Shown: one piece after another, positions 5,879 through 13,833 of the stretch | Numbering within the stretch: position 1 is the stretch's first letter | Layout: the number at the start of each line of letters is the position of its first letter | Source of the DNA: an uncultured Collinsella sp. | GTDB lineage: Bacteria > Actinomycetota > Coriobacteriia > Coriobacteriales > Coriobacteriaceae | NCBI GenBank assembly: GCA_902491415.1 | Contig: CABUHP010000003.1 | Location: 1-20,595, forward strand | Direction of reading: 5' to 3' | Length of the DNA stretch: 20,595 nt | The notes under the pieces: generated by a model | Database searches by the model: none | Told to the model about the DNA's origin: nothing | What the model saw: only the letters and a program-made list of their open reading frames with translations | Translations under genes and position numbers: made by a program

Positions 5879-7401
5879 TGGCGTTCGAGACGTTTGCCGT
5901 TCACGCGGCCTGCATCCGCGGCGTCGAGGCGATTCACGTCACGGTCGAGGTCTCGCTTGCCGGCGGCGTTCCGGGCATTCAGATGCTCGGCATCCCGAGT
6001 ATGGAGGTGATGGAGTCACGTGGTCGTATTCGCTGTGCGATGCGCTCGGCCGGCTTTGAGATCCCGCGCTCGGGCATTACGGTCAATCTGGCGCCCGGCG
6101 ATATTCGCAAGACCGGTAGCGGCTTTGATCTGCCCATCGCCATCGCGGTTCTAGCGGCCGATGGTCAGATTCCCCGCGACAACCTCGATCGTTGTCTTAT
6201 CGCCGGCGAGCTCGGCTTGGACGGCACGGTGCTTCCTGTCAAAGGCGAGGTGGCGTTTCAGCTATTGGCTCGCGACATGGGGCTGTCTTTTATCGCCGGC
6301 AGGTCCGACCAGCATGTGCCACTCGCGGGCGTAGATTGCGGCTTTATCGACCATCTGTCTCAGCTTGCTCACGGCATGGGCGATGCCGCACGGCACTACT
6401 TGGATTCCGAGGGTGTCGAGGCGACCTTTGAGCCCGAGCTCGACTATGCAGACGTGCTGGGGCAGGAAGTCGCTAAACGCGGCATGGCGCTTGCGGCGGC
6501 AGGAGAACTCGGCTTGCTCATGATCGGGTCTCCGGGATCGGGCAAGACGATGCTCGCACGCCGTATGACCGGCATCCTGCCCGAGCTTTCCGTTGAGGAT
6601 CAGCAGGAGGCACTGTGCATCCATTCGGTTTTGGGTGAGAACATTGATGGCTTGTTGGCGGGGCACCGCCCCTTCCGCAGTCCCCACCACAGTATTTCGA
6701 CCGCAGGCCTTATCGGCGGCGGGCGCCCGGTGCACCCGGGTGAGATCAGCCTTGCTCATGGCGGCGTGCTCTTTTTGGACGAGCTTGCCGAGTTTCCCAC
6801 TGGCGTGCTGCAGACGCTGCGTCAGCCCATCGAGCGCGGCTACGTGAGGATCGTACGCGTCGACGGGGCCTTTACCTTCCCGTCGCGCTTTCAGCTGCTG
6901 GCTGCGAGCAATCCCTGCCCCTGCGGCTTTTTGGGCGATCGCGAGGTACCGTGTCGCTGCTCGGCGGCGATGGTCGAGCGCTATCGGTCTAAACTGCGCG
7001 GTCCCTTGGCCGACCGTATCGACATGATGATCGATGTGACCCGTCCCGACCCTCAAGTGATTATCGAGGGTGCGGAGGGTATGTCGTCGGCCGAGTTACG
7101 TGACTACGTTGTGCGCGGTCGTGCCTTTCGCGCCTGGCGCGAGTCCCGTATGGACGATGCGGATGCCGAGGCCGAGGATGACGAGACGCGGTCCATTGAC
7201 GGCGTCGTTTCGACCTTCGAGCTCGATGATGCTGCGGAGAAGTGTGTGCTCGGCCTGTCGAAGCGCACGCATCTCACAGGGCGTGGCATCGTGCGCCTTG
7301 TTCGCATTGCGCGCACGATCGCAGATGTCGCCGAGAGCGAGCAGGTGACGCAGGACCACGTGCTCGAGGCGGCGATGTACCAGGGAAGGAGGGACCAATG
7401 A
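5878..7401 (+). CDS. comM: YifB/ComM family Mg-chelatase-like AAA+ ATPase
   Basis: Hexameric AAA+ helicase. In naturally competent bacteria ComM drives branch migration while incoming DNA is integrated. Elsewhere the family is called YifB. The 507-residue protein has a full ChlI-like layout. The N-terminal Lon-protease-like domain (VEVSLAGGVPGIQMLGIPS, GITVNLAPGDIRKTGSGFDLPIA) comes first. Walker A GSPGSGKT is at 217-224 and Walker B (VLFLDEL) has Asp301-Glu302. A Cys cluster begins CPCG at 347-350 and continues CRCS, followed by the C-terminal lid domain. An acidic insert (DDADAEAEDDE) lies in the C-terminal part. The start ATG overlaps the yraN stop and the stop overlaps the dprA start (ATGA). 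With dprA disrupted just downstream, the role may be recombination rather than transformation in this strain. Confidence 0.95.
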   Translation: MAFETFAVHAACIRGVEAIHVTVEVSLAGGVPGIQMLGIPSMEVMESRGRIRCAMRSAGFEIPRSGITVNLAPGDIRKTGSGFDLPIAIAVLAADGQIPRDNLDRCLIAGELGLDGTVLPVKGEVAFQLLARDMGLSFIAGRSDQHVPLAGVDCGFIDHLSQLAHGMGDAARHYLDSEGVEATFEPELDYADVLGQEVAKRGMALAAAGELGLLMIGSPGSGKTMLARRMTGILPELSVEDQQEALCIHSVLGENIDGLLAGHRPFRSPHHSISTAGLIGGGRPVHPGEISLAHGGVLFLDELAEFPTGVLQTLRQPIERGYVRIVRVDGAFTFPSRFQLLAASNPCPCGFLGDREVPCRCSAAMVERYRSKLRGPLADRIDMMIDVTRPDPQVIIEGAEGMSSAELRDYVVRGRAFRAWRESRMDDADAEAEDDETRSIDGVVSTFELDDAAEKCVLGLSKRTHLTGRGIVRLVRIARTIADVAESEQVTQDHVLEAAMYQGRRDQ

Positions 7402-8320
7402 TGGCTGAGGGGACCTTCGAGCTGCATCCAGGTGACGCGTTGTATCCCGAGACCGTTTTGGAGCTTTCTGATGTACCTCAGACGCTCTATGTGCGCGGCA
7501 ACCCCGAGGCGCTTTCGACGCCCGCGCTCTCCATCATCGGTGCGCGAAAGGCCTCGCCGTATGGTCTTGCCGTGGCAGAGCTTGCGGCGAAGGTGGCGGT
7601 TGAGGCGGGAGTGACGGTAGTTTCGATTGTGACCAGGCCTCGGGTTGGGCTGCGGTCAACGCCGGCGGCAAACACGTTGTGGTGCTGGGGACGGGCGCCG
7701 ACGTGGTCTACCCGCGTTCGAGCGCGGGGCTGATTACGCGCACGCTTGATACGGGTGGCGCGGTCGTGTCGATCTCTCCGTGGGGCATGGGTCCGCGCAA
7801 GTTCGCCTTTCCGCGCCGCAATCGCGTAATCGCGGCCCTGTCGCAAGCCCTCTTTGTATCCGAGGCGGGTATGCCTTCTGGGACGTTTTCCACAGCCGAG
7901 GCTGCTATGGATTTGGGGCGCGAACTTCTTGCCGTGCCGGGGTCGATCCTATCGCCCGAGTCGCGTGGCACGAATTACCTCATTGCGAACGGTGCCTGCT
8001 GCATCATCGACGAGGAATCTATCGAGATGGCTATCTCACGCATCTACGGCACCCTGCGCTACTCGCGCCCCGATGCTCCCGGCATTGCCGACCTGGATCC
8101 AACGCAGCAGACCGTGATGCATGCGCTCATCGCCTCTCCACTCAAGGTCGACGACATTGCGGCGCTCGTCTCGCTCGATGCTGTCGGCGTACTCAAACTC
8201 TTGGGTTCGCTTGAACTCGAGGGCCTTATCGAGCGCATGATGGATGGAAGGTATGCGCCCTCCGAGTTTGCCCTTCACGCCCAGACACCCTTCGGTCACA
8301 ATGGAAAACGTGTCAATTAG
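7398..8320 (+). pseudogene. dprA: dprA, DNA-processing protein A, disrupted by a frameshift in the nucleotide-binding motif
   Basis: DprA loads RecA onto incoming single-stranded DNA. The first part (7398-7733, stop TGA 7731-7733) encodes a short N-terminus and the start of the Rossmann domain (IIGARKASPYGLAVAELA ... VTVVS). The second frame, open across the break through stop TAG 8318-8320, encodes CDQASGWAAVNAGGKHVVVLGTGADVVYP, FPRRNRVIAALS, SGTFSTAEAA, AVPGSI and a C-terminal winged-helix domain. In the family VVS is followed by G-x-A-x-G before the (C/I)D of the second block. Here only two bases lie between the TCG serine codon and TGT GAC. That implies a net loss of about 13 nt around 7623-7630. 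Restoring it gives about 311 codons, a normal length. Two internal ATG/GTG codons in the second frame could allow only an N-terminally deleted product. A strong AGGAGG (7387-7392) precedes the ATG at 7398/7401. Confidence 0.88.
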
Positions 8321-8334
8321 AAAGGTGTTTGCAG

Positions 8335-9672
8335 ATGCGGTTCGATCAGGTGACGGTTATCGGTGGCGGTCTGGCGGGTTCGGAGTGCGCGATCCAGCTT
8401 GCAGACCGCGGGTTTGCCGTAAAGCTGTGCGAGATGCGCCCCCAGGTGAGCTCCCCGGCCCACCATACCGATCATCTGGCAGAGCTCGTCTGCTCCAATT
8501 CGTTTAAGTCGACCCGTCCGGATTCCGCGGCTGGTTTGCTGAAAGCTGAGCTTGAGCGCATGGGTTCAGTCCTGCTCGATTGCGCCCATCGCGCGGCTGT
8601 TCCCGCCGGCGGTGCCCTGGCGGTCGACCGCGTCAAGTTTTCCGAGCTTGTCGAGGCCGAGGTTGCCGCTCGTCCCAATATCGAGGTCGTGCACGGCGAG
8701 GTCACGCAGATTCCCGAGGGTCACGTGGTCATTGCCGCGGGCCCGCTGTGTTCACCGGCGCTGAGCGAAGAGGTCATGAAGCTCGTCGGTGGCGACGCCC
8801 TTGCGTTCTTCGATGCCGCGGCGCCGATCGTCGATGCCTCCACGCTCGATATGGACGTGCTGTTCTCGCAGTCGCGCTACGAGGAGCAGGGGAGCGGCGA
8901 CTATCTCAACGCTCCGCTCAACAAGAAGGAGTACGAGGCCTTTATCGAGGCGCTTACCACGGCCGACCGCGTGGTGCTCAAAGACTTTGAGGGCGGCGAT
9001 TTGTTCCAGGCCTGCCAGCCTGCCGAGGAAGTTGCGCGCACCGGCAAGGACGCCATTCGCTTTGGCGCCATGAAGCCCGTCGGCCTCACCGACCCGCGTA
9101 CCGGACGTCGCCCCTGGGCGGCGATTCAGCTGCGTGCCGAGAACAAGGAGAAGACCGCCTATAACCTGGTGGGCTTCCAGACCAACTTGACCTTTGGCGA
9201 GCAGAAGCGCGTCTTCCATATGGTGCCGGGCCTGGAGAACGCTGAGTTCTTCCGCTACGGTGTCATGCACCGCAATACCTTTGTCGACGCCCCGCACGTG
9301 CTCGATGGCACCTTTGCCGTGCCCGGTACCGGCGTGCGTCTGGCCGGTCAGATCACCGGTACCGAGGGATACATGGAAGCCGTGGCGACAGGTCTGCTCG
9401 CGGCGCTCAACACCTATGCCGAGGCTATCGGTGCCGCGGGCGTCGAGTTGCCGCGTGTGGGTGCCCTGGGTGCGCTCGTGGGCTATGCGACCGATCCTGC
9501 CACCGTGGGCTATCAGCCTATGCATGTCAACTTTGGCCTGGTGCCGCCGCTCGAGGACGGTAAGCGCCGCAGCAAGCGCGACCGCTATCAGGCCTATGCG
9601 GACCGTGCGCTCGAGGCCCTCGATGCCTACTTGGCCACGCGTTCCGACTTGTTTGGAGGCGACCGGTCATAG
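8335..9672 (+). CDS. trmFO: Methylenetetrahydrofolate--tRNA-(uracil-5-)-methyltransferase (TrmFO)
   Basis: FAD- and folate-dependent enzyme that makes 5-methyluridine at position 54 in the T-loop of tRNAs, using methylenetetrahydrofolate rather than SAM. The 445-residue protein starts with the FAD-binding GGGLAGSECAIQLADRG fingerprint. It continues with the family blocks CEMRPQVSSPAHHTD, ELVCSNSFKS, and DLFQACQPAEEVAR, where Cys227 corresponds to the catalytic Cys of the family. It ends with the QITGTEGYMEA and QPMHVNFGL blocks. ATG 8335 is preceded by AAAGGTG with 7 nt spacing; the in-frame TTG at 8329 overlaps it less well. It sits between dprA and a Xer recombinase, an arrangement like that of Firmicutes (trmFO-xer). 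The enzyme is absent from most actinobacteria, so its presence is a useful taxonomic clue. Confidence 0.97.
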   Translation: MRFDQVTVIGGGLAGSECAIQLADRGFAVKLCEMRPQVSSPAHHTDHLAELVCSNSFKSTRPDSAAGLLKAELERMGSVLLDCAHRAAVPAGGALAVDRVKFSELVEAEVAARPNIEVVHGEVTQIPEGHVVIAAGPLCSPALSEEVMKLVGGDALAFFDAAAPIVDASTLDMDVLFSQSRYEEQGSGDYLNAPLNKKEYEAFIEALTTADRVVLKDFEGGDLFQACQPAEEVARTGKDAIRFGAMKPVGLTDPRTGRRPWAAIQLRAENKEKTAYNLVGFQTNLTFGEQKRVFHMVPGLENAEFFRYGVMHRNTFVDAPHVLDGTFAVPGTGVRLAGQITGTEGYMEAVATGLLAALNTYAEAIGAAGVELPRVGALGALVGYATDPATVGYQPMHVNFGLVPPLEDGKRRSKRDRYQAYADRALEALDAYLATRSDLFGGDRS

Positions 9673-10589
9673 CCTTTGACCTGTACGACACCGTCGACTC
9701 TTTTATCGCCTATATCGCACGCGTTGAGGGGCTTTCTCCCAACACGGTGACGGCCTATGGCTCGAGGCTAGAGCGCTTTGCTGCCTGGTGCGAGCGCGAG
9801 GACGTCGACGCTCGCGCCGCCGACGTGCGGACCGTTCGCTCCTTTTTGGCCGAGTTGTCGCGTGACCAGGTGTCGGCTCGGACCCTCGCGGCGCATCTGT
9901 CTGCCATTCGCTCGCTCTATCGCTGGATGGCTGCCGAGGGGATTGTCGAGGGCGATGCGGTCTCGGCGATCGCATCGCCCAAGCTGCCGCGTGACCTGCC
10001 GGGCGTCCTTACGACCAAGCAGGTCGAGGCGCTGCTCAAGACGCCTGATACCTCGACGCCCGCGGGACTGCGCGATGCGGCGATGCTCGAGCTGCTCTAT
10101 GCCTCGGGTGCTCGTATCTCTGAGCTCGCAGCACTCAATGTGGAGTCCATCGCTTGGTCCGAACGCACGTTGCGCCTGTGGGGCAAGGGGAGCAAAGAAC
10201 GTATCGTCCCTCTGTATCGTCGTGCGCTCGAGGCGACGCGTCTCTATATTGAGGAGGGGAGGCCGGAGTTGCTCGCTCAGACAAAGCGCCGTGACCTCGC
10301 TACCGGGCCGCATCCGCTGCTTATATCGGCGCGCGGCAATCGCATGAGTGCCGCCATGCTCAGGCGGCGGTTCCATACGCTGGCGACGCTCGCCGGCATT
10401 CCGGCCGACATCGCCCCGCATGCGATGCGCCATACCTTTGCGACCGACTTGCTCGAGGGCGGTGCGGACCTGCGCTCGGTTCAAGAGCTGCTAGGTCATG
10501 CGAGCCTGTCCACGACGCAGATCTACACGCATCTCACACCCGATCGGCTCAAACGTGCCGTGGCTCAAGCCCATCCCCGCGGCGAATAG
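9669..10589 (+). CDS. xerC: Tyrosine recombinase XerC/XerD family; start codon non-canonical or lost
   Basis: Site-specific recombinase, most likely the chromosome-dimer resolvase acting at dif with FtsK. The C-terminal catalytic domain is complete. With numbering from 9669: Arg149 in GARISEL, Lys in LWGKGSKERIVPL, His251-x-x-Arg254 in HAMRHTFATDLL, His277 in ELLGHASL and nucleophile Tyr286 in TQIYTHLT. The N-terminal SAM-like DNA-binding domain (about residues 5-90) reads DLYDTVDSFIAYIARVEGLS onward. That stretch is coding-like and homologous, but contains no ATG, GTG or TTG in frame until GTG 9747. GTG 9747 would remove 26 residues and the first helix. GGAGG (9655-9659) sits 9 nt before ATA 9669, so I place the start there, overlapping the trmFO stop. 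XerC versus XerD cannot be told from this sequence alone. Confidence 0.88.
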   Translation: MAFDLYDTVDSFIAYIARVEGLSPNTVTAYGSRLERFAAWCEREDVDARAADVRTVRSFLAELSRDQVSARTLAAHLSAIRSLYRWMAAEGIVEGDAVSAIASPKLPRDLPGVLTTKQVEALLKTPDTSTPAGLRDAAMLELLYASGARISELAALNVESIAWSERTLRLWGKGSKERIVPLYRRALEATRLYIEEGRPELLAQTKRRDLATGPHPLLISARGNRMSAAMLRRRFHTLATLAGIPADIAPHAMRHTFATDLLEGGADLRSVQELLGHASLSTTQIYTHLTPDRLKRAVAQAHPRGE

Positions 10590-10638
10590 TGGCTGGGACG
10601 TCCCGCGCCGCACTCAGGTGTGTGGTTTTGATTGCGGG

Positions 10639-10667
10639 TTGGCAGGAAGAGGCATTCCTGCTATCAT
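10639..10667 (+). promoter_or_regulatory. Sigma-70-type promoter for rpsB-tsf
   Basis: TTGGCA (10639-10644) and TATCAT (10662-10667) are separated by an ideal 17 bp, each matching consensus at five of six positions. It lies in the 219-bp gap after the recombinase. The predicted start near 10674 gives a leader of about 135 nt. Confidence 0.65.
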
Positions 10668-10673
10668 TCATCG

Positions 10674-10808
10674 GGTTGCTTCACGGCAACATGTTTTTAT
10701 CACGCACGCGCGGCTACTTCATACCGTGGTGCCCGGGCTTTGGTAGCACATGTCCGGGTTGGTTTTGGAGGATGACCCCGCGCGGAGGCAAACCACAGGA
10801 GGTTTAAC
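10674..10808 (+). promoter_or_regulatory. Candidate structured leader of rpsB
   Basis: The stretch from the predicted transcript start to rpsB is long for this compact genome. It has two possible hairpins: GTTGC/GCAAC (10675-10679 with 10686-10690), followed by TTTTT at 10694-10698, and CCCGG/CCGGG (10732-10736 with 10754-10758). Several GGAGG motifs lie near the start codon, the nearest being AGGAGG just before TTTAACATG. S2 controls its own operon through the leader in E. coli, so a similar role is plausible but not shown here. Confidence 0.35.
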
Positions 10809-11537
10809 ATGGCTACCAAGATTAATATCCGCACCCTGCTCGAGGCCGGCTGCCACTTCGGTCACCAGACCCGTCGCTGGAACCCTAAGATGAAGCCGTT
10901 CATCTTCGGTGAGCGCAACGGCATCTACATCCTCGACCTCAAGCAGACCATCCTCGACGCCGACCAGGCCTACACCTTCGTCAAGAACGTCGCCAAGGGT
11001 GGCAACGTGCTGTTCGTCGGCACCAAGAAGCAGGCTCAGGAGGCCGTCAAGAACGCTGCTGAGCGCGCCAACATGCCCTACATCAACCAGCGTTGGCTCG
11101 GCGGTATGCTGACCAACTTCGTCACCATCCGCTCCCGCATCAACCGCATGGAGGAGCTCGAGGCCATGGTCGAGGACGGCCGCATGGCTGTTCTGCCCAA
11201 GAAGGAGCAGGCTGTTCTCGGCAAGGAGCTCACCAAGCTCCAGACCAACCTCGGTGGCGCTCGCGACATGAAGGGTCTGCCCCAGGCTCTCTTCGTCATC
11301 GACACCAAGCGCGAGGAGAACGCCATCAAGGAGGCTCAGCGCCTGAACATCCCCGTCGTCGCTCTGATCGACACCAACTCCGATCCCGACGAGGTCGAGT
11401 ACGGCATCCCCTGCAACGATGACGCTATCTCCGCTGTCACCCTTATGTGCGAGCTCATGGCTGACGCCTGCCTCGCTGGCTCCGGCAAGGAGCAGGTCTC
11501 CGAGGCCGAGATGGCCGCTGAGCCCAAGGCCGAGTAA
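10809..11537 (+). CDS. rpsB: 30S ribosomal protein S2
   Basis: S2 binds late to the back of the small subunit, needing S1 or its equivalent in many species. The 242-residue protein carries the expected blocks in order: [66 protein letters not shown], and the C-terminal [19 protein letters not shown] and [18 protein letters not shown] segments. ATG 10809 follows AGGAGG (10798-10803) with 5 nt spacing. Codon use is strongly biased to C-ending and GCT/CGC codons, as expected of a highly expressed gene. tsf follows after 45 bp without a terminator, the near-universal rpsB-tsf pair. Confidence 0.98.
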   Translation: MATKINIRTLLEAGCHFGHQTRRWNPKMKPFIFGERNGIYILDLKQTILDADQAYTFVKNVAKGGNVLFVGTKKQAQEAVKNAAERANMPYINQRWLGGMLTNFVTIRSRINRMEELEAMVEDGRMAVLPKKEQAVLGKELTKLQTNLGGARDMKGLPQALFVIDTKREENAIKEAQRLNIPVVALIDTNSDPDEVEYGIPCNDDAISAVTLMCELMADACLAGSGKEQVSEAEMAAEPKAE

Positions 11538-11582
11538 ATCAGTCTTAGTTAATTCTTTTTCATCTCTTTGAAAGGAACCACA

Positions 11583-12452
11583 ATGGCCCAGATTACCGCC
11601 GCTATGGTCAAGCAGCTCCGCGAGATGACCGACTCCCCGATGATGGAGTGCAAGAAGGCTCTCGTTGAGGCTGACGGCGACATGGACGCTGCTGTCGACG
11701 TTCTGCGCAAAAACGGCCTCGCCAAGGCTGCCAAGAAGGCTGGCCGTGAGACCAACGAGGGCGCTGTCGCCGCGTTCGTCTCCGAGGATGGCAAGACCGG
11801 CGCTCTGCTCGAGCTCTCCTGCGAGACCGACTTCGTTGGCTCCAACGCCAAGTTCACCGGCTTTGCTTCCAAGGTCGCTGAGGTTGTCGCTACCACCGAG
11901 CCTGCTGACGTCGACGCTCTGCTCGAGAAGCCGATGGGCGAGGAGACTGTTTCCTCCGAGCTCACCGAGATGATTCACATCATGGGCGAGAACATGAAGA
12001 TCTCCCGCTTCGCTGCCCGCAAGGCTGAGAACGGCGCGCTTGCTTCTTACATCCACATGGGTGGTAAGATCGGCGTCCTCGTCGAGTTTGCTTTCGAGAA
12101 GGCCGAGACCGCTCAGGCTGAGTCCTTCAAGACCTTCGCTCACGACGTTGCCCTTCAGGTTGCCGCCGTCGCCCCGATCTGCGCTACCCGCGATCAGGTT
12201 CCGGCTGAGACCGTCGAGCACGAGAAGCAGATCTACATGGCTCAGGCTGCCGAGTCCGGCAAGCCCGAGGCCATTCAGGAGAAGATGGCTGTCGGCCGTC
12301 TGGAGAAGTTCTACAAGCAGTCCGTGCTCACCGAGCAGGAGTTCATCAAGGACAGCTCCCTCACCATCAAGAAGTACGCTGAGCAGGTCTCCAAGGAGCT
12401 CGGCGACACCATTACCGTCGTTGCCTTTGACCGTCTGGTCCGTGGCGAGTAA
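11583..12452 (+). CDS. tsf: Translation elongation factor Ts
   Basis: Guanine-nucleotide exchange factor that releases GDP from EF-Tu. The 289-residue protein begins with the UBA-like N-terminal domain (MVKQLREMTDSPMMECKKAL, then EADGDMDAAVDVLRKNGLAKA). It contains the invariant contact CETDFVGSN and the two core repeats. The second has GGKIGVLVEF and HDVALQVAAVAP. ATG 11583 follows AAAGGAA; an in-frame TTG at 11568 lies before that site and is not the start. It is co-transcribed with rpsB and followed by a strong terminator. Confidence 0.98.
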   Translation: MAQITAAMVKQLREMTDSPMMECKKALVEADGDMDAAVDVLRKNGLAKAAKKAGRETNEGAVAAFVSEDGKTGALLELSCETDFVGSNAKFTGFASKVAEVVATTEPADVDALLEKPMGEETVSSELTEMIHIMGENMKISRFAARKAENGALASYIHMGGKIGVLVEFAFEKAETAQAESFKTFAHDVALQVAAVAPICATRDQVPAETVEHEKQIYMAQAAESGKPEAIQEKMAVGRLEKFYKQSVLTEQEFIKDSSLTIKKYAEQVSKELGDTITVVAFDRLVRGE

Positions 12453-12474
12453 ATAAGCTCTTGTAGCTGGTAAT

Positions 12475-12510
12475 GAGCAGGCTGTGGGTTTTACTCACAG
12501 CCTGCTTTTT
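12475..12510 (+). terminator. Rho-independent terminator after tsf
   Basis: AGCAGGCTGTG (12476-12486) pairs perfectly with CACAGCCTGCT (12496-12506). The stem extends inward by G-T and G-C pairs to a short T-rich loop, and a T-run follows at 12506-12510. It separates rpsB-tsf from the pyrH operon. Confidence 0.93.
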
Positions 12511-12530
12511 CATGGCTCTTCTTAGAGCCT

Positions 12531-12540
12531 TTGATAGAAT
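12531..12540 (+). promoter_or_regulatory. Extended -10 promoter for the pyrH operon
   Basis: TGATAGAAT contains a TG-n motif (12532-12534) directly before TAGAAT (12535-12540), which matches TATAAT at five of six positions. No good -35 exists at the proper distance, because the upstream DNA is the tsf terminator tail, so the extended -10 would have to compensate. The leader would be only about 25 nt. Confidence 0.5.
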
Positions 12541-12570
12541 GTTGAGAGTTCAATCTAAAGGAGGATCGCT

Positions 12571-13293
12571 TTGTCCGACATCCGATATAAACGCGTGCTT
12601 CTGAAGCTTTCCGGCGAAGCGCTGATGGGCGACGGCCAATATGGCATCGACCCCAAGGTTACCGACCATCTTGCTAAGCAGGTCAAAGAGCTGCTCGCCG
12701 TTGGTCACGAAGTTGGCGTCGTTGTTGGCGGCGGCAATATTTTCCGCGGCATGGCCGGCGCTGCCGGTGGCATGGAGCGTGCTCAGGCCGACTACATGGG
12801 TATGCTGGCAACCGTTATGAACGCGCTCGCCCTGCAGGATGCCTTCGAGCATAACGATGTTCCCTGCCGCGTGATGAGCGCTATCCAGATGAACGAGATC
12901 TGCGAGCCCTATATTCGCCGTCGCGCCATCAACCACCTTTCCAAGGGCAACGTCGTTATTTTTGCCGCCGGTTCGGGCAATCCGTACTTTACGACCGACA
13001 CCGCCGCGGCTCTTCGTGCGTGCGAGATCGGCGCCGAGATTCTGATTAAAGCCACCAAGGTTGACGGCATCTACGACAAGGATCCCGTCAAGTGCGCCGA
13101 TGCCGTCCGTTTTGACAAGATTACCTATCACGAGGTTCTCGTCCGCGGCCTGCAGGTTATGGATTCCACGGCTGCGGCACTGTGCCAGGATAACCGTATG
13201 CCGATTTTGGTCCTCAACATCGATGGCGAGGACACCGTCAAGCGCGCGCTTTCGGGTGAGCCCGTCGGCACGCTCGTCTATCAGGAGGATTAA
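12571..13293 (+). CDS. pyrH: UMP kinase
   Basis: Phosphorylates UMP to UDP with ATP, the committed step toward UTP and CTP. Bacterial enzymes are hexameric and usually GTP-activated and UTP-inhibited. The 240-residue amino-acid-kinase-fold protein has KLSGEALMG near the start, [27 protein letters not shown], and the nucleotide site segment [16 protein letters not shown] followed by [13 protein letters not shown]. It uses a TTG start at 12571 with AAAGGAGG 6 nt upstream; no ATG is available near the conserved N-terminus. The frr start follows two bases after the stop, the common pyrH-frr pairing. Confidence 0.97.
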   Translation: MSDIRYKRVLLKLSGEALMGDGQYGIDPKVTDHLAKQVKELLAVGHEVGVVVGGGNIFRGMAGAAGGMERAQADYMGMLATVMNALALQDAFEHNDVPCRVMSAIQMNEICEPYIRRRAINHLSKGNVVIFAAGSGNPYFTTDTAAALRACEIGAEILIKATKVDGIYDKDPVKCADAVRFDKITYHEVLVRGLQVMDSTAAALCQDNRMPILVLNIDGEDTVKRALSGEPVGTLVYQED

Positions 13294-13295
13294 GC

Positions 13296-13832
13296 ATGGC
13301 AGAGAACATCACCGCCCACATGGACAAGTCGCTCGAGTCCCTCAAGCATAACTTCTCCAAGGTCCGTACCGGCCGCGCCAATGCCAACATTCTGTCCGAC
13401 ATCACCGTCGATTATTACGGTGTTCCCACGCCGGTTACGCAGGTTGCCGCCGTAAAGACCCCCGAGGCCCACATGCTGCTCATCGAGCCGTGGGACAAGG
13501 CGCTTATCAATGCTATCGTCAAGGCCATCGGCGCTTCCGATCTGGGTATTCCCCCCAACTCCGATGGCACCGTCGTTCGTCTGCCGTTCCCGGCTCCCAC
13601 CGAGGAACGCCGTCGCGAGCTCGTCAAGGAGTGCCGCGAGTACGCCGAGCAGGCCAAGGTGTCTATCCGTAACATCCGTCGCGACTTCAACAACAAGCTC
13701 GAGCGCGATGAGGAGCTCACCGAGGACGATGTCCGTCGCGAGCAGGCCAAGGTCCAGAAGCACACCGATGAGTATGTCGCCAAGGTCGAGGAGCTTCTGA
13801 AGGAAAAAGAAGCCGAGGTCATGGAGATCTAA
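13296..13832 (+). CDS. frr: Ribosome recycling factor
   Basis: Splits post-termination ribosomes together with EF-G. The 178-residue protein, slightly shorter than the usual 185, keeps the family three-helix bundle and small domain signatures: LKHNFSKVRTGRAN (helix 1), ILSDITVDYYG.PTPV, PFPAPTEERRRELVKECREY, and NIRRDFNNKLERDEELTEDD in the last helices. The ATG is preceded by AGGAGG (13283-13288), which lies inside the end of pyrH, so the two are coupled. The stop TAA is one base from the uppS GTG. Confidence 0.97.
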   Translation: MAENITAHMDKSLESLKHNFSKVRTGRANANILSDITVDYYGVPTPVTQVAAVKTPEAHMLLIEPWDKALINAIVKAIGASDLGIPPNSDGTVVRLPFPAPTEERRRELVKECREYAEQAKVSIRNIRRDFNNKLERDEELTEDDVRREQAKVQKHTDEYVAKVEELLKEKEAEVMEI

Positions 13833-13833
13833 G

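Noticed and set aside
7679..8320. Second half of dprA as a separate small gene
   Set aside because: It has no ribosome site at 7679. Its homology continues upstream of that codon in the same frame (CDQASGWAAVNAGGKHV), showing it is the shifted remainder of dprA.
10589..10807. 72-codon GTG-started frame filling the gap between the recombinase and rpsB
   Set aside because: It begins at the recombinase stop and ends just before rpsB, but has no ribosome site of its own. It contains the best promoter of the region, and its translation (Trp/Cys/Pro-rich tail) is not protein-like.
10719..12221. 500-codon open frame on the minus strand opposite rpsB-tsf
   Set aside because: It is rich in Leu, Gly, Ala and Asp, as expected from the reverse complement of highly biased ribosomal-protein codons. 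It spans two genes, which no real gene would do here.
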